Assembly (NCBI GenBank): GCA_954871525.1
Contig: OX940860.1
Location: 26,134,001 to 26,198,000, forward strand
DNA length: 64,000 nucleotides
Reading direction: 5' to 3'
Origin: Parietaria judaica
Lineage: Eukaryota > Streptophyta > Magnoliopsida > Rosales > Urticaceae
In this document: piece after piece, positions 11,208 to 22,708 of the stretch
Layout of the letters: the number at the start of each line of letters is the position of its first letter
Position numbering within the stretch: position 1 is the stretch's first letter
Program-made: the position numbers and the translations under genes
The notes under the pieces: model-generated
What the model saw: only the letters and a program-made list of their open reading frames with translations
The model's database searches: none
What the model was told of the DNA's origin: nothing

Positions 11208-11972
11208 CAGAGGCGGACCCAGGATTACATGTCGGGGGTGGCGAACTATAAACTAATGAACTATTCTTAATAATTTTTTATTAGTAAAAAAAAAAACTCG
11301 TTAACACTCTTTAATTAAATAGTGATTTTTTAAAACAATTAAAAATAACTTTCTAATATTTATTTTTTATGAGTATTTATCAAATCAGGTCGCGCTAAAT
11401 TTTAAAAAATTGAGAATACATTTTACTGTACATTATACATATACCTTGATAGTTATATGAACAAAAAAAATGTTTCGACTTTACAAGTATAATTGTAATA
11501 CGATATTACTATGGGGTGTATAAAATGTAAATAGAAAAATGAAAATTTCATTTATTTCATTGGATAGATGCTGTGAAAATATAAATAAAAATCTTCATAT
11601 ATGATAAAAATGAAGGTGCAAAAAAGTAGATAAAATTAATATGATATATTAATATAAGAAAGCTAAGTTGAGGGTAAAAGATAAATAGGTTCAGGCGCTA
11701 ATGTATGTGTGATTGAGTGAATGAGAGTAATTTACTATTTTTTATTATTTTTAATTAAAATACTAATATGATACTCTCATTGAAAACTGAGAAATCAGAG
11801 TGAGAGTCACAATAGTAATTTCAAAGAGAAAGTAGGGGTGACAATAGTAAGGAGAGGGAGAAAGATAATATTTCTTTATTCTTTTTACATTTAAAATACC
11901 TATAGATATAAAAATAATTCCAGAAATGTGGGGTGACATCAGCCACCCCAAATGTACGTGGGTCCGCCTCTG
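11208..11972. mobile_element. hAT-like MITE with CAGAGGCGG ends
   Basis: CAGAGGCGGACCCA at 11208 is mirrored by TGGGTCCGCCTCTG ending at 11972, and the inner GGGGGTGGC is mirrored by GCCACCCC. Flanks TATATACT (11200-11207) and TATATACA (11973-11980) match at 7 of 8. 765 bp, no transposase. CAGAGGCGGACCC is a familiar plant hAT-type terminus. Confidence 0.8.
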
Positions 11973-11980
11973 TATATACA

Positions 11981-13239
11981 TTAATTATTATTTTCTTGTT
12001 TACTGATCATCTTTCATTCGATAAATATTTAAGAGTAAAATATACATCCAGATAATGATGCTTAAAAAAATTAAAACTAAAAAACATTACAATGCTCGAG
12101 AATACTATTATGTTATCAAATATATATTTATTGAGAAAGATAAAAATTAAAAAATTAATAGACTTCAAAAAGCACACAACGGCGATACAGTTACAGTACG
12201 TTCTGTCTGCTAATAATTCTCATTGAGAATTCCTAAAACCTGTTTAATTGAAGAAACAAAAGGCTAAATGGATGCAAAAAGTGCTGGATTCTGTTAATAT
12301 AAGACAAAAATGTTGTCCGATTTTTAAGAAATTTAGTACAAAAAAAAAATTATGAAAAAAAAATTTGCACGAAGTTATTGTTTTATTCCAAAAATATTAA
12401 AATTGCATAGTCAGCATTGCTAATTGCAATAGATACATATTACTTAAGAAAAAAACCTCAAGTGTCTTTACAAAATTAGCTTGAAGAGTTTCAAATTATT
12501 TAATGCTCTTTTTCTATTTTCTGAATTTCACTCGTTTAAGATATGATATATTTTTTTGCGGAAAAAGTATATTCGAGTTTTTGGATTTTATGACTTCTCA
12601 TAAAAGTAGAAGATGAAAACCCTCACATTAACAAAATGAAATTACTAAACCTGCATTATTTTTCTGTTAGGAGTGAAATCAAGATTTTAAAAAGTAAGTA
12701 TGTAAGTATGTAACATAATAAAAGATAATTACTTGTCTTTTAGTTTGTTTGTCTACATTAACAAAAAAAAAAAAAAAATAGTCATGCAATTTAATCCTAA
12801 TTATGTTGTTGATCACGACTTCGGCGACATGAGAGAAACATGTTCTCTCGGTAACATTTCGCTACAAGTAATTTTAACTTCGTATGTGGAATTTTGGATA
12901 CAAATAATGTGAATATATGACGACTCCATAAAAATTCACGGAAATTAGTACGTATTATAATGGAAAAAATAGTTTGACATCAGTCAATTTCTCTTTTCCA
13001 AAGTCTTTAAGATTATTTTTTTTTTAATGAGAGTGACGTTATCGGCCAAGGTTACAATGGACTCTCGCATTACTAGATATATTTAGTGTAAGAACATGTG
13101 ACATTATTGGCCAAGTTTACATATGTAAATGGGGCACTCATTTGACTCCCATGTGCCTCTCCCAATTGCTACTTTTCTATGTCGACCCTCATCAGGTACT
13201 TAATTACTTCTCATAGAGAAAATTATAAAAATTAAATAC
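11981..13239. other. AT-rich intergenic DNA with one dispersed repeat
   Basis: No gene recognised. 13013-13106 starts with a T-run and carries TATCGGCCAAGGTTACAATG; a close relative lies at 33278-33371. Confidence 0.5.
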
Positions 13240-14349
13240 ATACTTCTCATAGAGGAGGACGAGAACTACACGGTTCGGTCGGGCTATCGGCTTGCGAGAT
13301 CGGCTATCCGCGATGGTCCATCGAGCTCGTGCTCTCAAGAGCCACGTTGGTGGAAGACTATGTGGGGGCTTCAAATTCCCCCTAAGGTCAAACATCTAAT
13401 ATGGCGGATGTGGTTCGACGTTCTACCGACGCTAGGCACGCTCCGCGGTAGAGGGATTGACTGCCTACCTTTTTGTAAATTTTGCGGAGCACTCCCGGAG
13501 GATAGCCTACATGCGATTTGGGGTTGTGAAAGAGCGCAAGCTATATGGAGAAGCTCAGCGTTACAACGATGGATCGAAAAAACGGGGGTGATCCCCATAA
13601 AAGAGCTATGTCTTCGGGCTTTGGATACCCTTTCCGTGGCGAACTTGGTACTTTATTGCGGATTAGTGTGGGCGTCTTGGAAGGACCGGAACCTCAAACT
13701 TTTTGAGAATTACTCAAAAAGACCGGAGATGTGGATTGAAGAGACGGCGGGATGGTTCGCAAGTTTCAAGAAGGCCACGAGAATCACGGAATCGTGGGTG
13801 AATGGCGATGAATTGTCTCGGCAGTCTTCTTGGAGGGGAGCGGAAAATGGGGGGCTCACGCTTAATGTGGATGCGGCTTGGACGGGAGAGCACGGGTCCG
13901 CGGCGGTAGGAGGAGTTGTAAGGAACTATCGAGGCACGGTTCTTGGTGTTACGGCCGCGCGGCTATGTGTAGTGGACTCGGTGTTGACGGCGGAATACGG
14001 CCATTCTCCATGGGCTCCAATTCGCCTATGACCGGGGTTGGCTAATCTCGGTGGTGGAATCCGATTGCATCCGGGCTATTCAACTTGTCAATGGAAAAGC
14101 TTTCAATAGCTTGCAAGGACCAATCATTCGGAGCATTGAAGGTTTACTAAACAAGGTGGCGCCGGCGGGAACAATTAGGTGGATCCCTAGAAAATGTAAC
14201 GAAGTTGCTATATCGTTAGCTAAATCTTGTATACCCGAGGGGACCTCAGACTTTTGGTCTTGTACTTGCACGGAGTGGCTCGATTTGTATGTTCAAAGGG
14301 ATTTAAGGCCCTAATCTTAATGAAATTCCATTTCTTTCAAAAAAAAAAA
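13240..14349 (+). pseudogene. LINE-type retrotransposon 3' end (zf-RVT and RNase H), 5' truncated
   Basis: The frame can be followed from about 13252 (YTVRSGYRLARS), through the zf-RVT domain (WWKTMWGLQIPPKVKHLIWR, then CKFCGALPEDSLHAIWGC), to an RNase H-like domain: LNVDAAWTGEHGS near 13861, then LTAEY and VVESDC near 14050. Near 13999 about 2 nt are missing, so the first frame stops at 14029 and the domain resumes in the next frame to the stop at 14312-14314. A poly(A) run follows at 14339-14349. Truncation at the 5' side and a 3' A-tail are typical of target-primed LINE insertion. The endonuclease and RT core are absent. It could instead be a retrocopied host RNase H-like gene, but zf-RVT linked to RNase H is the LINE arrangement. 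Confidence 0.85.
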
Positions 14350-14380
14350 TATGCTAATTAGTAATTACCAGTCTGACTGG

Positions 14381-14427
14381 TATGTATGTATGTATGTATG
14401 TATGTATGTATGTATGTATGTATGTAT
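14381..14427. repeat. (TATG)n microsatellite
   Basis: About 11.5 copies of TATG/TGTA, uninterrupted. Confidence 0.97.
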
Positions 14428-14752
14428 AATGTTTCCATGTGAAGAGACTGTCGTAAATTGAATTGGTGGTTCTGCTCATAACTGTTTGTGGCTTGTGCAA
14501 CTATAGCATTGCTATAATTATATTCCACACTTTATACGTAAAACAAATATGAATACTCATCATAATTGATCCACACCCAAATGCGGAAACTGTCTCTTTG
14601 AGATGAACAGAGACATTCTTCAAATTGGCAACGTAAAGGAAAACAAAATACTCAACTACCAACTGCTTATTAGAATTAAGACCCATTGATCACAGAAATC
14701 TATATTATACATATAATATTAGTATTATACTATAGGCCTTATTTCTTAAGAT

Positions 14753-14788
<36 letters not shown>

Positions 14789-17613
14789 CAATTCTACCGT
14801 ACTCTAGAGTTATTTCATACTTGCACAAGCTACCATACATACGTGTGTATGTCTATATATAAATTGATTTAAAATAGGCCCAAAGTTACAATCTTGCAAT
14901 ATATATATAATATATATTTCCATCAAATTACATAACCACATCGTGCCCGAATGCCCGCGTTGACTGAACGTGGAGTCTTCGGTCTGCCACGAACGGGCTC
15001 TCCTCTCACTCGTCCTTTCAAAAATTAAAACTTATCGCGGCAATCATGCTCGTGGACTGAATAAAAGGAATCTGTCGCGAACCTACTCTCCTTTTTTAAC
15101 ATTTTTCAAAAAAATTAACTTCTCACGAAATTCACGCCCGTGGTCTTAAACCGGGAGTAGTTTGTCCCGACGCCCGATCAAGCTCTCATCTCACACATTA
15201 TGGATAACAAAACTTCAAGCGACCACGTCTGCCACACGGCTCAAGGCGTCCACAAAACCGCACCGGCCGCAGGCCCGTAAGGCCCAAAACGCTCTTGCGT
15301 GCCGTTGGTTAGGTTCTTACATATATAAAGTTGTATTATATAGGTTGAGACTTGAGAGTAGGTCAAGAAAGAAACTGAATATAAATCAAATGTAGCAGAA
15401 GAGAGTTCAGTGTAGCCTAGCCTAGGCTAGGTCTACCTAGGGTTTAGGGCGAACCCCACTTTGCATTTGGCGTTCAAAATCTCTCTAGTATATATAAATA
15501 TAATAATATATATTTTCAATTCCGATTCCCTAGTCAGTGACTACTGTTTTCTCGCTTTGTTTGAAACCGAATCTCACAATTCTTCTTCGCAAATTCCAAC
15601 CATCAAAATTTAATAAAATAAAAATGTACCTTTTTAATATTTCCATTTTTGTAACAACAATAGTAAATAAAAAAATTATTTCCACTTTGGTTTAGTTGAT
15701 CGTGGAAACTTTTATCATTTTTTATGATTGATGTCTACTAGAGCGAACGGCAGTTAAAAATGCGCAAGTCCCACCAGAAACAACAGCCCGAGGCTAGATG
15801 TTTTTGGGGTTTCAAAGGGATTTAAAAAAACAAGTTTCACCTCGGGCTCGGCGTCTTAACTTACGCCCAACCGGCAAACTAGCCACGGAAACTAATTTCC
15901 AGCCGCTACCTAGAGGTTACCCAATTGATCGAGATAGCTAACGTCACCGGGAAAGTGCACTTTATTTTTTTTTTAAACCGGCCACGGGCTACCTGAAAAA
16001 TGGTCGCCTAAACTGATTTCTACTCAAGATTAAGTTACTTAGCCATCAAAATGAAAGAAAGTACTCTTACAAAATAATTCTGTTTCATTTTTTTACCATT
16101 TTAAGTAAAATCTCAACGAATCTATAGTTCTCTCTACACGCTATTCTAAACATTCCTCAGTTCGAATCATGCAAACACAACGAAGAAAATACGGTCTCAT
16201 ACAACAATGTTTGCCATTAATTACGGAAACAAGGTGTCAAAATATATTATATTAATGAAATATATATATATGCATGGAGACGCAAAACGCCATAACTCTA
16301 TTATTCATCTTCAGACAGTAACAGTACCTTTTTCTCAGCAATGTATAATTAATAATTATATAGATATGTTCACTATTTGTACTACACGCCACTTTCAAGC
16401 ATTGATTATATTTCTCTCTACTTTACTTTTTAAGAGCAATAATAAAGGTCTCAATTAATTGTCCATTGCTGGATCAAGAAATATTTAACCCACAAACCGG
16501 TAACAAGCAACTATCTATATTAAATGCCACTAAAAATATGCTTATATATATAAACAAATTGGAATTTTTGGTGTATCGAAAACAGAAACTGTGTACTGAT
16601 AATAATTGCCCTAGCTAGTAGTCTACATCACCCGTATTCTGCCACGTTTTTAAATATTCTGTTAAAAGCATATTTTGTACATAATTGCTTGAATTAATTG
16701 AAGAGCCTCTACCACGAGTAATTATTTAAAAACAAAACAAAACAAAACAATAAAGCAAACTATATATAAGGAAAAGATTCTCTAACAAAATAATTAAATT
16801 TCCCTTGTAATAAGTTGTAAAGTTACTTTTGTCTAAAAAAAAACTGTAACGTTACTTAATTACGAGTCAAAAACGAATATCATATAACTATCAAGAAGAC
16901 AAAAAATCATATTCATTGCGACAAATATATATATATATATATATTTTTCAGCCGAAAGAAAAAAATAATAATCTAGAAGATAAAGTATACACGTATATAT
17001 AATTATATAATAGTATATATATTATTATGTACCCCCACAATTGGCAACAAATCATTAAGATAAGTAGGTTAAAGTAAAAGGACAATGACTAGAACAGCTT
17101 CTTAGAATCTCATTCTCTAGTTTGGTCAAGCAGCACTAAAACCACACATACATACATATGTGTGTATATATATATATGTATATATACATGGTAAAACTGA
17201 AGAGAAAACCCTCCACCACTTAAAGTGCACGTCATCGTCATCGTAACTGTGATACTCCACGCTTCACATGATTGACTCAAAACTAGTTCTTCCTAGGGTT
17301 TTTTTACTCATAAACAATATGCAAATTCTTATATATTATTATACTTGATTTAGACTTGAGAAAAAAAACTTACATAATTTAATCAGGAGCAGCGACATGC
17401 AATGGAAACCACTGAACTGCAATATGCAAAGCGTACGTGAAAATATCAAACACAAGCCATGCAATACATATACTATATATATAAAGTCACAATATTTATA
17501 CACATAAATATTCAATTATATTTTCTATTAACCCTAGGGTTTACCAAAAGGCAACATTGACTTTTATACAAGATGCCTTTGCACCATTATCTATGTAACT
17601 ATGTTCAAAAAAC
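14428..17613. other. Intergenic DNA, no gene recognised
   Basis: It holds an (AC)n(AT)n run near 14752-14788 and AT-rich DNA. Two less AT-rich patches, about 14940-15480 and 15740-16030, show no recognisable coding frame and may be old repeat remnants. Confidence 0.5.
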
Positions 17614-18059
17614 ACTAAAGGACAAGATGGTTACGAAGCTAAATTAACTATACATACATTAGTGACTACGGACTTGCCACAATGATTCAGCGAAACCGTC
17701 ATGCAAAGTAAGATTGCACGATGGTCGGTTTTGGAAAAACCGTTGTGCAAAGATAAAACACCAAAGTTGCTGCGGCGGGGCAACAGTTTTAGAAAAAAAA
17801 AATATAAACATTGCAGGACGGTAAGAAGCCATCGCGCAAATACAATACCACCGCTGAGGCAACAAGAGGCGAGAAATTTTTTTATAAAAACTAATCAAAT
17901 GGCGATATTTTAATGTCATTTAAGCACACACCACGGGAAGAAATGGCGCTTGAAACCGTTATGCAAGCATTTTGCACGAAGGTTGTCAAAACCGCCGTGC
18001 AAGCTTGCACATGACAGTAGATTACACAAAAGAAAGTAAAAAAACCGCCGTGCATAGTG
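17614..18059. mobile_element. CACTA-like (En/Spm) non-autonomous remnant
   Basis: The right end reads CCGCCGTGCATAGTG, i.e. CACTATGCACGGCGG on the other strand, and the left end may be CACTAAAGGACAAG at 17614. Between them the subterminal motif AACCG-YYGTGCAAG recurs at least five times in one orientation (near 17693, 17740, 17956, 17990, 18043) and at least twice in the other. Repeated subterminal motifs plus CACTA ends suggest this superfamily. No matching 3-bp target duplication was found, so the boundaries are uncertain. Confidence 0.45.
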
Positions 18060-20704
18060 TCGCGAAATCTGTGTTTTGTACTCGAGCTATAACAAGATGA
18101 ATCCTCACATAAAGGTCAGATGTACAGTAAAATGCATGAGATTTCATAATGAATTGTCACTCACAAAAGTGAACTATATACATAAGATATTAATTAGGTC
18201 ATGGGAGTTCAAAATAAAAACATAAAAAATGCCTATGCTCAACTATATGATAATGCAAAACGAATAACATCTACAATGACCCAATATTATGTGGCTAAAA
18301 TTTCATTAAAACATGGAAACGGATCATCTATTATTAATTAGTGCAAAACCGTTATATACATTACTGAAATGCCATGTGTAATTCTCCGATATGGATTAAC
18401 TATAGAACAAAACAATAGGATATATAAACAGGTACGATCCATATACAAAGAACATGTGCATACAAATCTAGCAAGAAGATAATAGATAACAAAGAGCAGA
18501 TAATTAAGTAACTAAAATGTGTATATTACTAGAAAACTGAATCCTAAATCATATTCTCATAACATAAAAACGTATATGTGTTATACATGAAGAGAGAGAG
18601 ATAGACATAGGGAATTAGATGATAAATATATACCCACTTGAATTCCCCAAGGGCCTAACTATATATATTCAGACACAGCTGATCGTAATGATAGAACATA
18701 TATATAGTAATTAATAGAAATAAATAAAAGAAGGAACAACGACATGAACACACAGTAAAATTAATTGCAGCTAGCTAGCACACAGATTATATATATATAT
18801 AATAATAATTATTTGACGATGAAGATATATAATTATAATTGATGATAATGCAAATCACATGGTGATATCCAACTACTAATTACTAAAATATTTAGAGACA
18901 GTGTTTCAAGGGGACAGCATGTGTGAAAAAAATAAAATAAAGGGGGAATATAATAGAAAAATAAAAGGCGAAGGCATTATATATATTAAGACATGACAAT
19001 AGTCAACAATTGTATGCAAATTCGGTTGTATATTATTGCCGAAAGCGTAAGTCACCACGTCTCGAGCATCTCAAGTCTCAACCATTAAACTATTAATACC
19101 ACAATTAATAATAATTTACATCAAACCCTCGTTATATTTACCTTATATAATTATGAACATAAAAAAATAACACTAAATGTCTATACATTGTATATATGCA
19201 TGCATAGACATTTAGGCAAAATCATTACCAATATGCAGATGTCAGTTGAAATAAGATCAAGAAAACAAATATATATATATATATATATATGAAAACTATG
19301 CTTATAAGATATATGAATAAATATATAAATTTCTTCCATAAGATTCTGAAGAGAATTTATGCAGCTTGTTGCCCTAATAATTTATAACACAATTGAGCTA
19401 TTAATTAAGATATCTCAATATCTAGCTATGACTACTCTTTCAATGAAGACAAATCATGGAAACCGAAGCCCGGAGTCTTGGAGGGCAAACCCGATTATTC
19501 CCGGCGATGTGGCATGGGCATCCAATAAACGGAGCTTAGCTCAGAATGATGTAGTTCAAAACATAGGATATCGCATACAAACCCAAAATATGTGATCACC
19601 AGAGAACTAACGAAATCGATTTTTTTTTTCTCAAACGAATATTACGGGGCATTGGAATGCAATTGGCATGACACTTCAATAAAAGGAAAGTGATCAACAA
19701 AAGAGAGTGTATACATTCATGATGAACCCACGCAATCACAAACAGCAAAGTACAATTCATAATCAACAAATTAAAATGCGTGTATATGTATACATATACA
19801 CTCACAAACACAAACAATAGTTGTAAATTGTAATTATAAGTGGGCCGGGGCATTAAGGTCATTTTTCTGTTAAGAAATGATTGCGACATCACAACCACTT
19901 CCCATGCCAAAGTCTAACCAAGAAGCAGCACCATGATGATAGTCAAGCTCTCATTTGCTTGCTTCAATGGTGGTGAAGTTAAGTGAAGAAGATTCAATTC
20001 AACAAAGCTTATCACATCACTCACTCGAACAACATGTGCTAAGCCGCAATATTAGGCTCCAACAATTGACCAATAATAATCACAAAAGATGAGTAATTCT
20101 AAATTGGGTAAGATTCAAATATAATATATACTTTTAATTGCCCTCAACTTTATGTTCGCGATGGTGAAAAATGCTTGCTTTACACTGTAGGTTTACCCTA
20201 TGAGAGAATTATTTTGAGAAGAAAGTGCAGCAACTACAATAAAGTAAATAGGGTTAAATATATGTTTTCTTATGTGGTGGGGTTATATACAAAAAATACA
20301 TATATATAATGAAAATATCTATTGGGATAGTAATGTATCAATTATTAGTGTTCTATGCATAGTTTCAAGAAAGTTCTTCTACAGTATGAGCTGAATAATC
20401 CTTAGCATGAGCCCAAGAGATATATAACTATACAAGTGCAAGTACATCCAAATAAACCATATGACACACATATATACATATATAGAAGTATAGAACTGTG
20501 TATATGTAAATGAAATATGAATAATGCAGGTTAGCAAATTAAATTGCAATGCACAATGTAAAATCATTAGTGATTTATACCAAGAACAAGAACAAAAAAG
20601 ATTACAACGAACACAAATTACGAACAGCACTTTTCATACTTTTCATTCCTGAATGATATGATCATATACGTATATAAATATATATATGGAATATCTTATG
20701 AAGA
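18060..20704. other. AT-rich region downstream of the LRP1-type gene
   Basis: No gene recognised. A short GC-richer patch at 19440-19560 has an open frame of 78 codons without recognisable similarity. The stretch nearest 20704 should hold the 3' UTR of the minus-strand gene, but its end cannot be placed. Confidence 0.5.
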
Positions 20705-21679
20705 TCAGTTCATCGGATTACCATAGCTTGAGCCCCCCTGCAGAAAGCCGCCATTAGAGGCGGCATAGACGTCCGACGGGTCCATGATGGGCGACGTTGC
20801 GCCTCCTCCGGAGCCGCCATTGTTCCTCCCGCCACCCAGATGCAATTCGGAGAGATTGGGGAAGGGCTCGCGATTGCTCTCGACGCCTTGGTCGTAGAGG
20901 AATCCCTTGAACACGTGTCCCCCGATCTTTACCACCGCCTGGTACGCGTACTCGTCTTCCCCGTCCTCCACTGCCGTCACCCGCACGCACTTGAACACCG
21001 CCGGCGCCCGCACCTGCCCTGGCAACGTCTCCTTCATCCCCGCATCTGCATTGCCAAAAGAAATTCATCATCGCACAGAACAATGCAATGAAACCCTAGT
21101 CTTAATTGTAATGTTCTATCACAAAAATGCTATATCTCAAGTTCGCATACCTTGATGACTTGAGCTCGTATCGAAGCTCCGCGGAGGAGTGGTGTTCGAA
21201 GTGGAAGTGTGCGACGTCGTTGCCGTCTGAGACCCGACCAAACGCGGCTTCTTAGCGCCGGAGGTCGAGCCCGAGGATCCTCCCCCGGCTACGGTGACGA
21301 GCTGACGCTCTCGCCTACGAGCCGCGGGCACCCACGTGCTCTTCACGTGAGTAGTACAGTCGTACCCCCGGCTCTTACAGCACGTCCGGCACCTTCGGTG
21401 CGTGCAGTCCTTCTTCGCCTGGTTACCGCAGTCCTGGCACGTGGCCGTGGACGCGCCGACGCCCGCCCCCGAATTAGGGTTTCCCCCCGCCTGCTGGCTA
21501 TTCTGCCAGAGGTGCATCCCGCTGCCGCCGCGGGAGGTGGGGATCCCGGAAGGGATGCTGTCAAAGGGAATCATCCCGACGCCGTTCATGTGAGGGTGAG
21601 GGTGGTGGTGGTGATCGGCGAGGTGGCCGTGGTGCGGCCCCGCGACGAGGAAGACGTCGCGGAGGCCTACCATGCCCAT
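20705..21679 (-). CDS. LRP1: SHI/STY (SRS) family zinc-finger transcription factor, LRP1 type
   Basis: Two exons, 21151-21679 and 20705-21045, joined by a 105-bp intron with GT (21150-21149) and AG (21047-21046), phase 1. The 289-residue product starts [15 protein letters not shown], which matches the start of Arabidopsis LRP1 as I remember it (about 320 aa). It has a His-rich stretch and the RING-like zinc finger [12 protein letters not shown]...CRTCC...CTTH (residues 81-111), followed by a basic RRRERQ (121-126). The second exon holds the family's IGGH domain, with [11 protein letters not shown] and IGGH at 217-220. SRS proteins are nuclear DNA-binding activators of auxin biosynthesis and organ-development genes, and LRP1 is linked to lateral root primordia; that role is inferred from family. 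The upstream open stretch without ATG is noted separately. Confidence 0.93.
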
Positions 21680-21927
21680 CTCGGGCGGGATGGCGTAATT
21701 GACAGCCCCGGGGGCTCCACGGGCCGGACCACCCGGCCAGGCGGGCGGGGCGGAGGCCCCCGCGGCATTGAAGCCGAGGGAGAGCTCGTCGGGCCTGCCC
21801 GAGGAGGCGGCCCAGTCCGCGAAGGCGCCCGAGTCCGAGGGCTGCAGCCGCGACCGTGTAGTAGCCACAGCTGTGGATCCGATACCGGTAATTTGGCAAC
21901 GCAGATGGAATCTATCTAGATTCGCTT
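21680..21927 (-). other. GC-rich open frame upstream of the LRP1-type ATG
   Basis: The LRP1 frame stays open upstream of the ATG back to a TAA at 21928-21926 (82 codons). It encodes segments such as [11 protein letters not shown] and AVNYAIPPE that look like protein, but it has no in-frame ATG. The only ATG found upstream of it, near 22308, opens a short frame ending in TAA within about 20 codons. It may be 5' UTR, an extension joined to an unseen upstream exon, or non-AUG initiated. Confidence 0.6.
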
Positions 21928-22581
21928 ATAGATGTATGGATGAGTATGTATGATCCAAAAGTGAGCAGAGTGTTGACGTGTATCGTCTCAAGCCCTCAAA
22001 AAGGAAGAAGAAGAAGAAGAAGAAGAAATGGTGTAGGTGTTATGTGGGAAGTGGTCTCTGAGAGCTGCGTCGCAGAGAGATTGTTGGAGAAAGATTGGAT
22101 CTTTACTATTAAAAATGGAAAAAGAGAAAGATAAGTTTGGTGGGTTTGTTTCTGGAGTTGGTGTTAGGAAGATCGGTGGGTTAAGACTTAAACTGAGTGC
22201 TTCTGGGTCTGCTGTTGGCGCTGCGAGAAGCACTGCCACTCTGGCTTTTATGAGCCCAAAAGTTGGTTTGTAGAAAGAAGAGAAGAAGAACATCTTCTTT
22301 CCATAGCGATAGATACACTCGCAGAGGGATCAGCTACTTACCAGCAGACTGAAATACCCACCTCTTCTCTCTCTCTACTCCCTCGGACAAAAATTATTAT
22401 TGTTTACGGGAAAAAACTATTATATATATATATTATCTATAACGACCTTTCGTTGAGCAATGATTTTTTTTTTCTTTTTTCTCCTCTTCTTTCTGAGGTC
22501 TATTATTTGGAAAATGGACTATCTTGAAAATCAAAACCATTTGTAGATATTTATTTAGGAATTTTAACGTAGTAATGACTA
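21928..22581 (-). promoter_or_regulatory. Leader and proximal promoter of the LRP1-type gene
   Basis: On the minus strand the region contains CT-rich leader sequence (TTC repeats at 22002-22026; CTCTCT at 22365-22378), a TATA-like run (TATATATATA at 22421-22432) and a short upstream frame beginning near 22308. The start site is inferred, not seen. The copia element begins at 22587, so at most about 150 bp of native sequence lies upstream of this TATA-like run. Confidence 0.4.
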
Positions 22582-22586
22582 ATGCG

Positions 22587-22664
22587 TGTTGGATTCCAAT
22601 TCACGGATCTGCAAAGAACACGAATAACACCAAAAGAAATCGAATAGAAAAAATAAAGGACACA
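22587..22664 (-). repeat. Truncated 3' LTR of copia 1
   Basis: TGTTGGATTCCAATTCACGG onward follows the LTR at 24375, with one visible substitution (ATTCC for ATCCC), for 78 bp up to GGACACA and then breaks off. Confidence 0.9.
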
Positions 22665-22708
22665 TGAAAATTCCTAAATAACACATCAAAACCATTTGTA
22701 GATATTTA

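Noticed and set aside
13360..14314. Possible host RNase H-like gene
   Set aside because: It is frameshifted, lacks a plausible start, is linked to zf-RVT and ends in a poly(A) run, so a LINE remnant is more likely.
21209..21953. Long plus-strand open frames rich in R, G and P
   Set aside because: They are antisense shadows of the GC-rich LRP1-type exon; the zinc finger and IGGH domain read on the minus strand.
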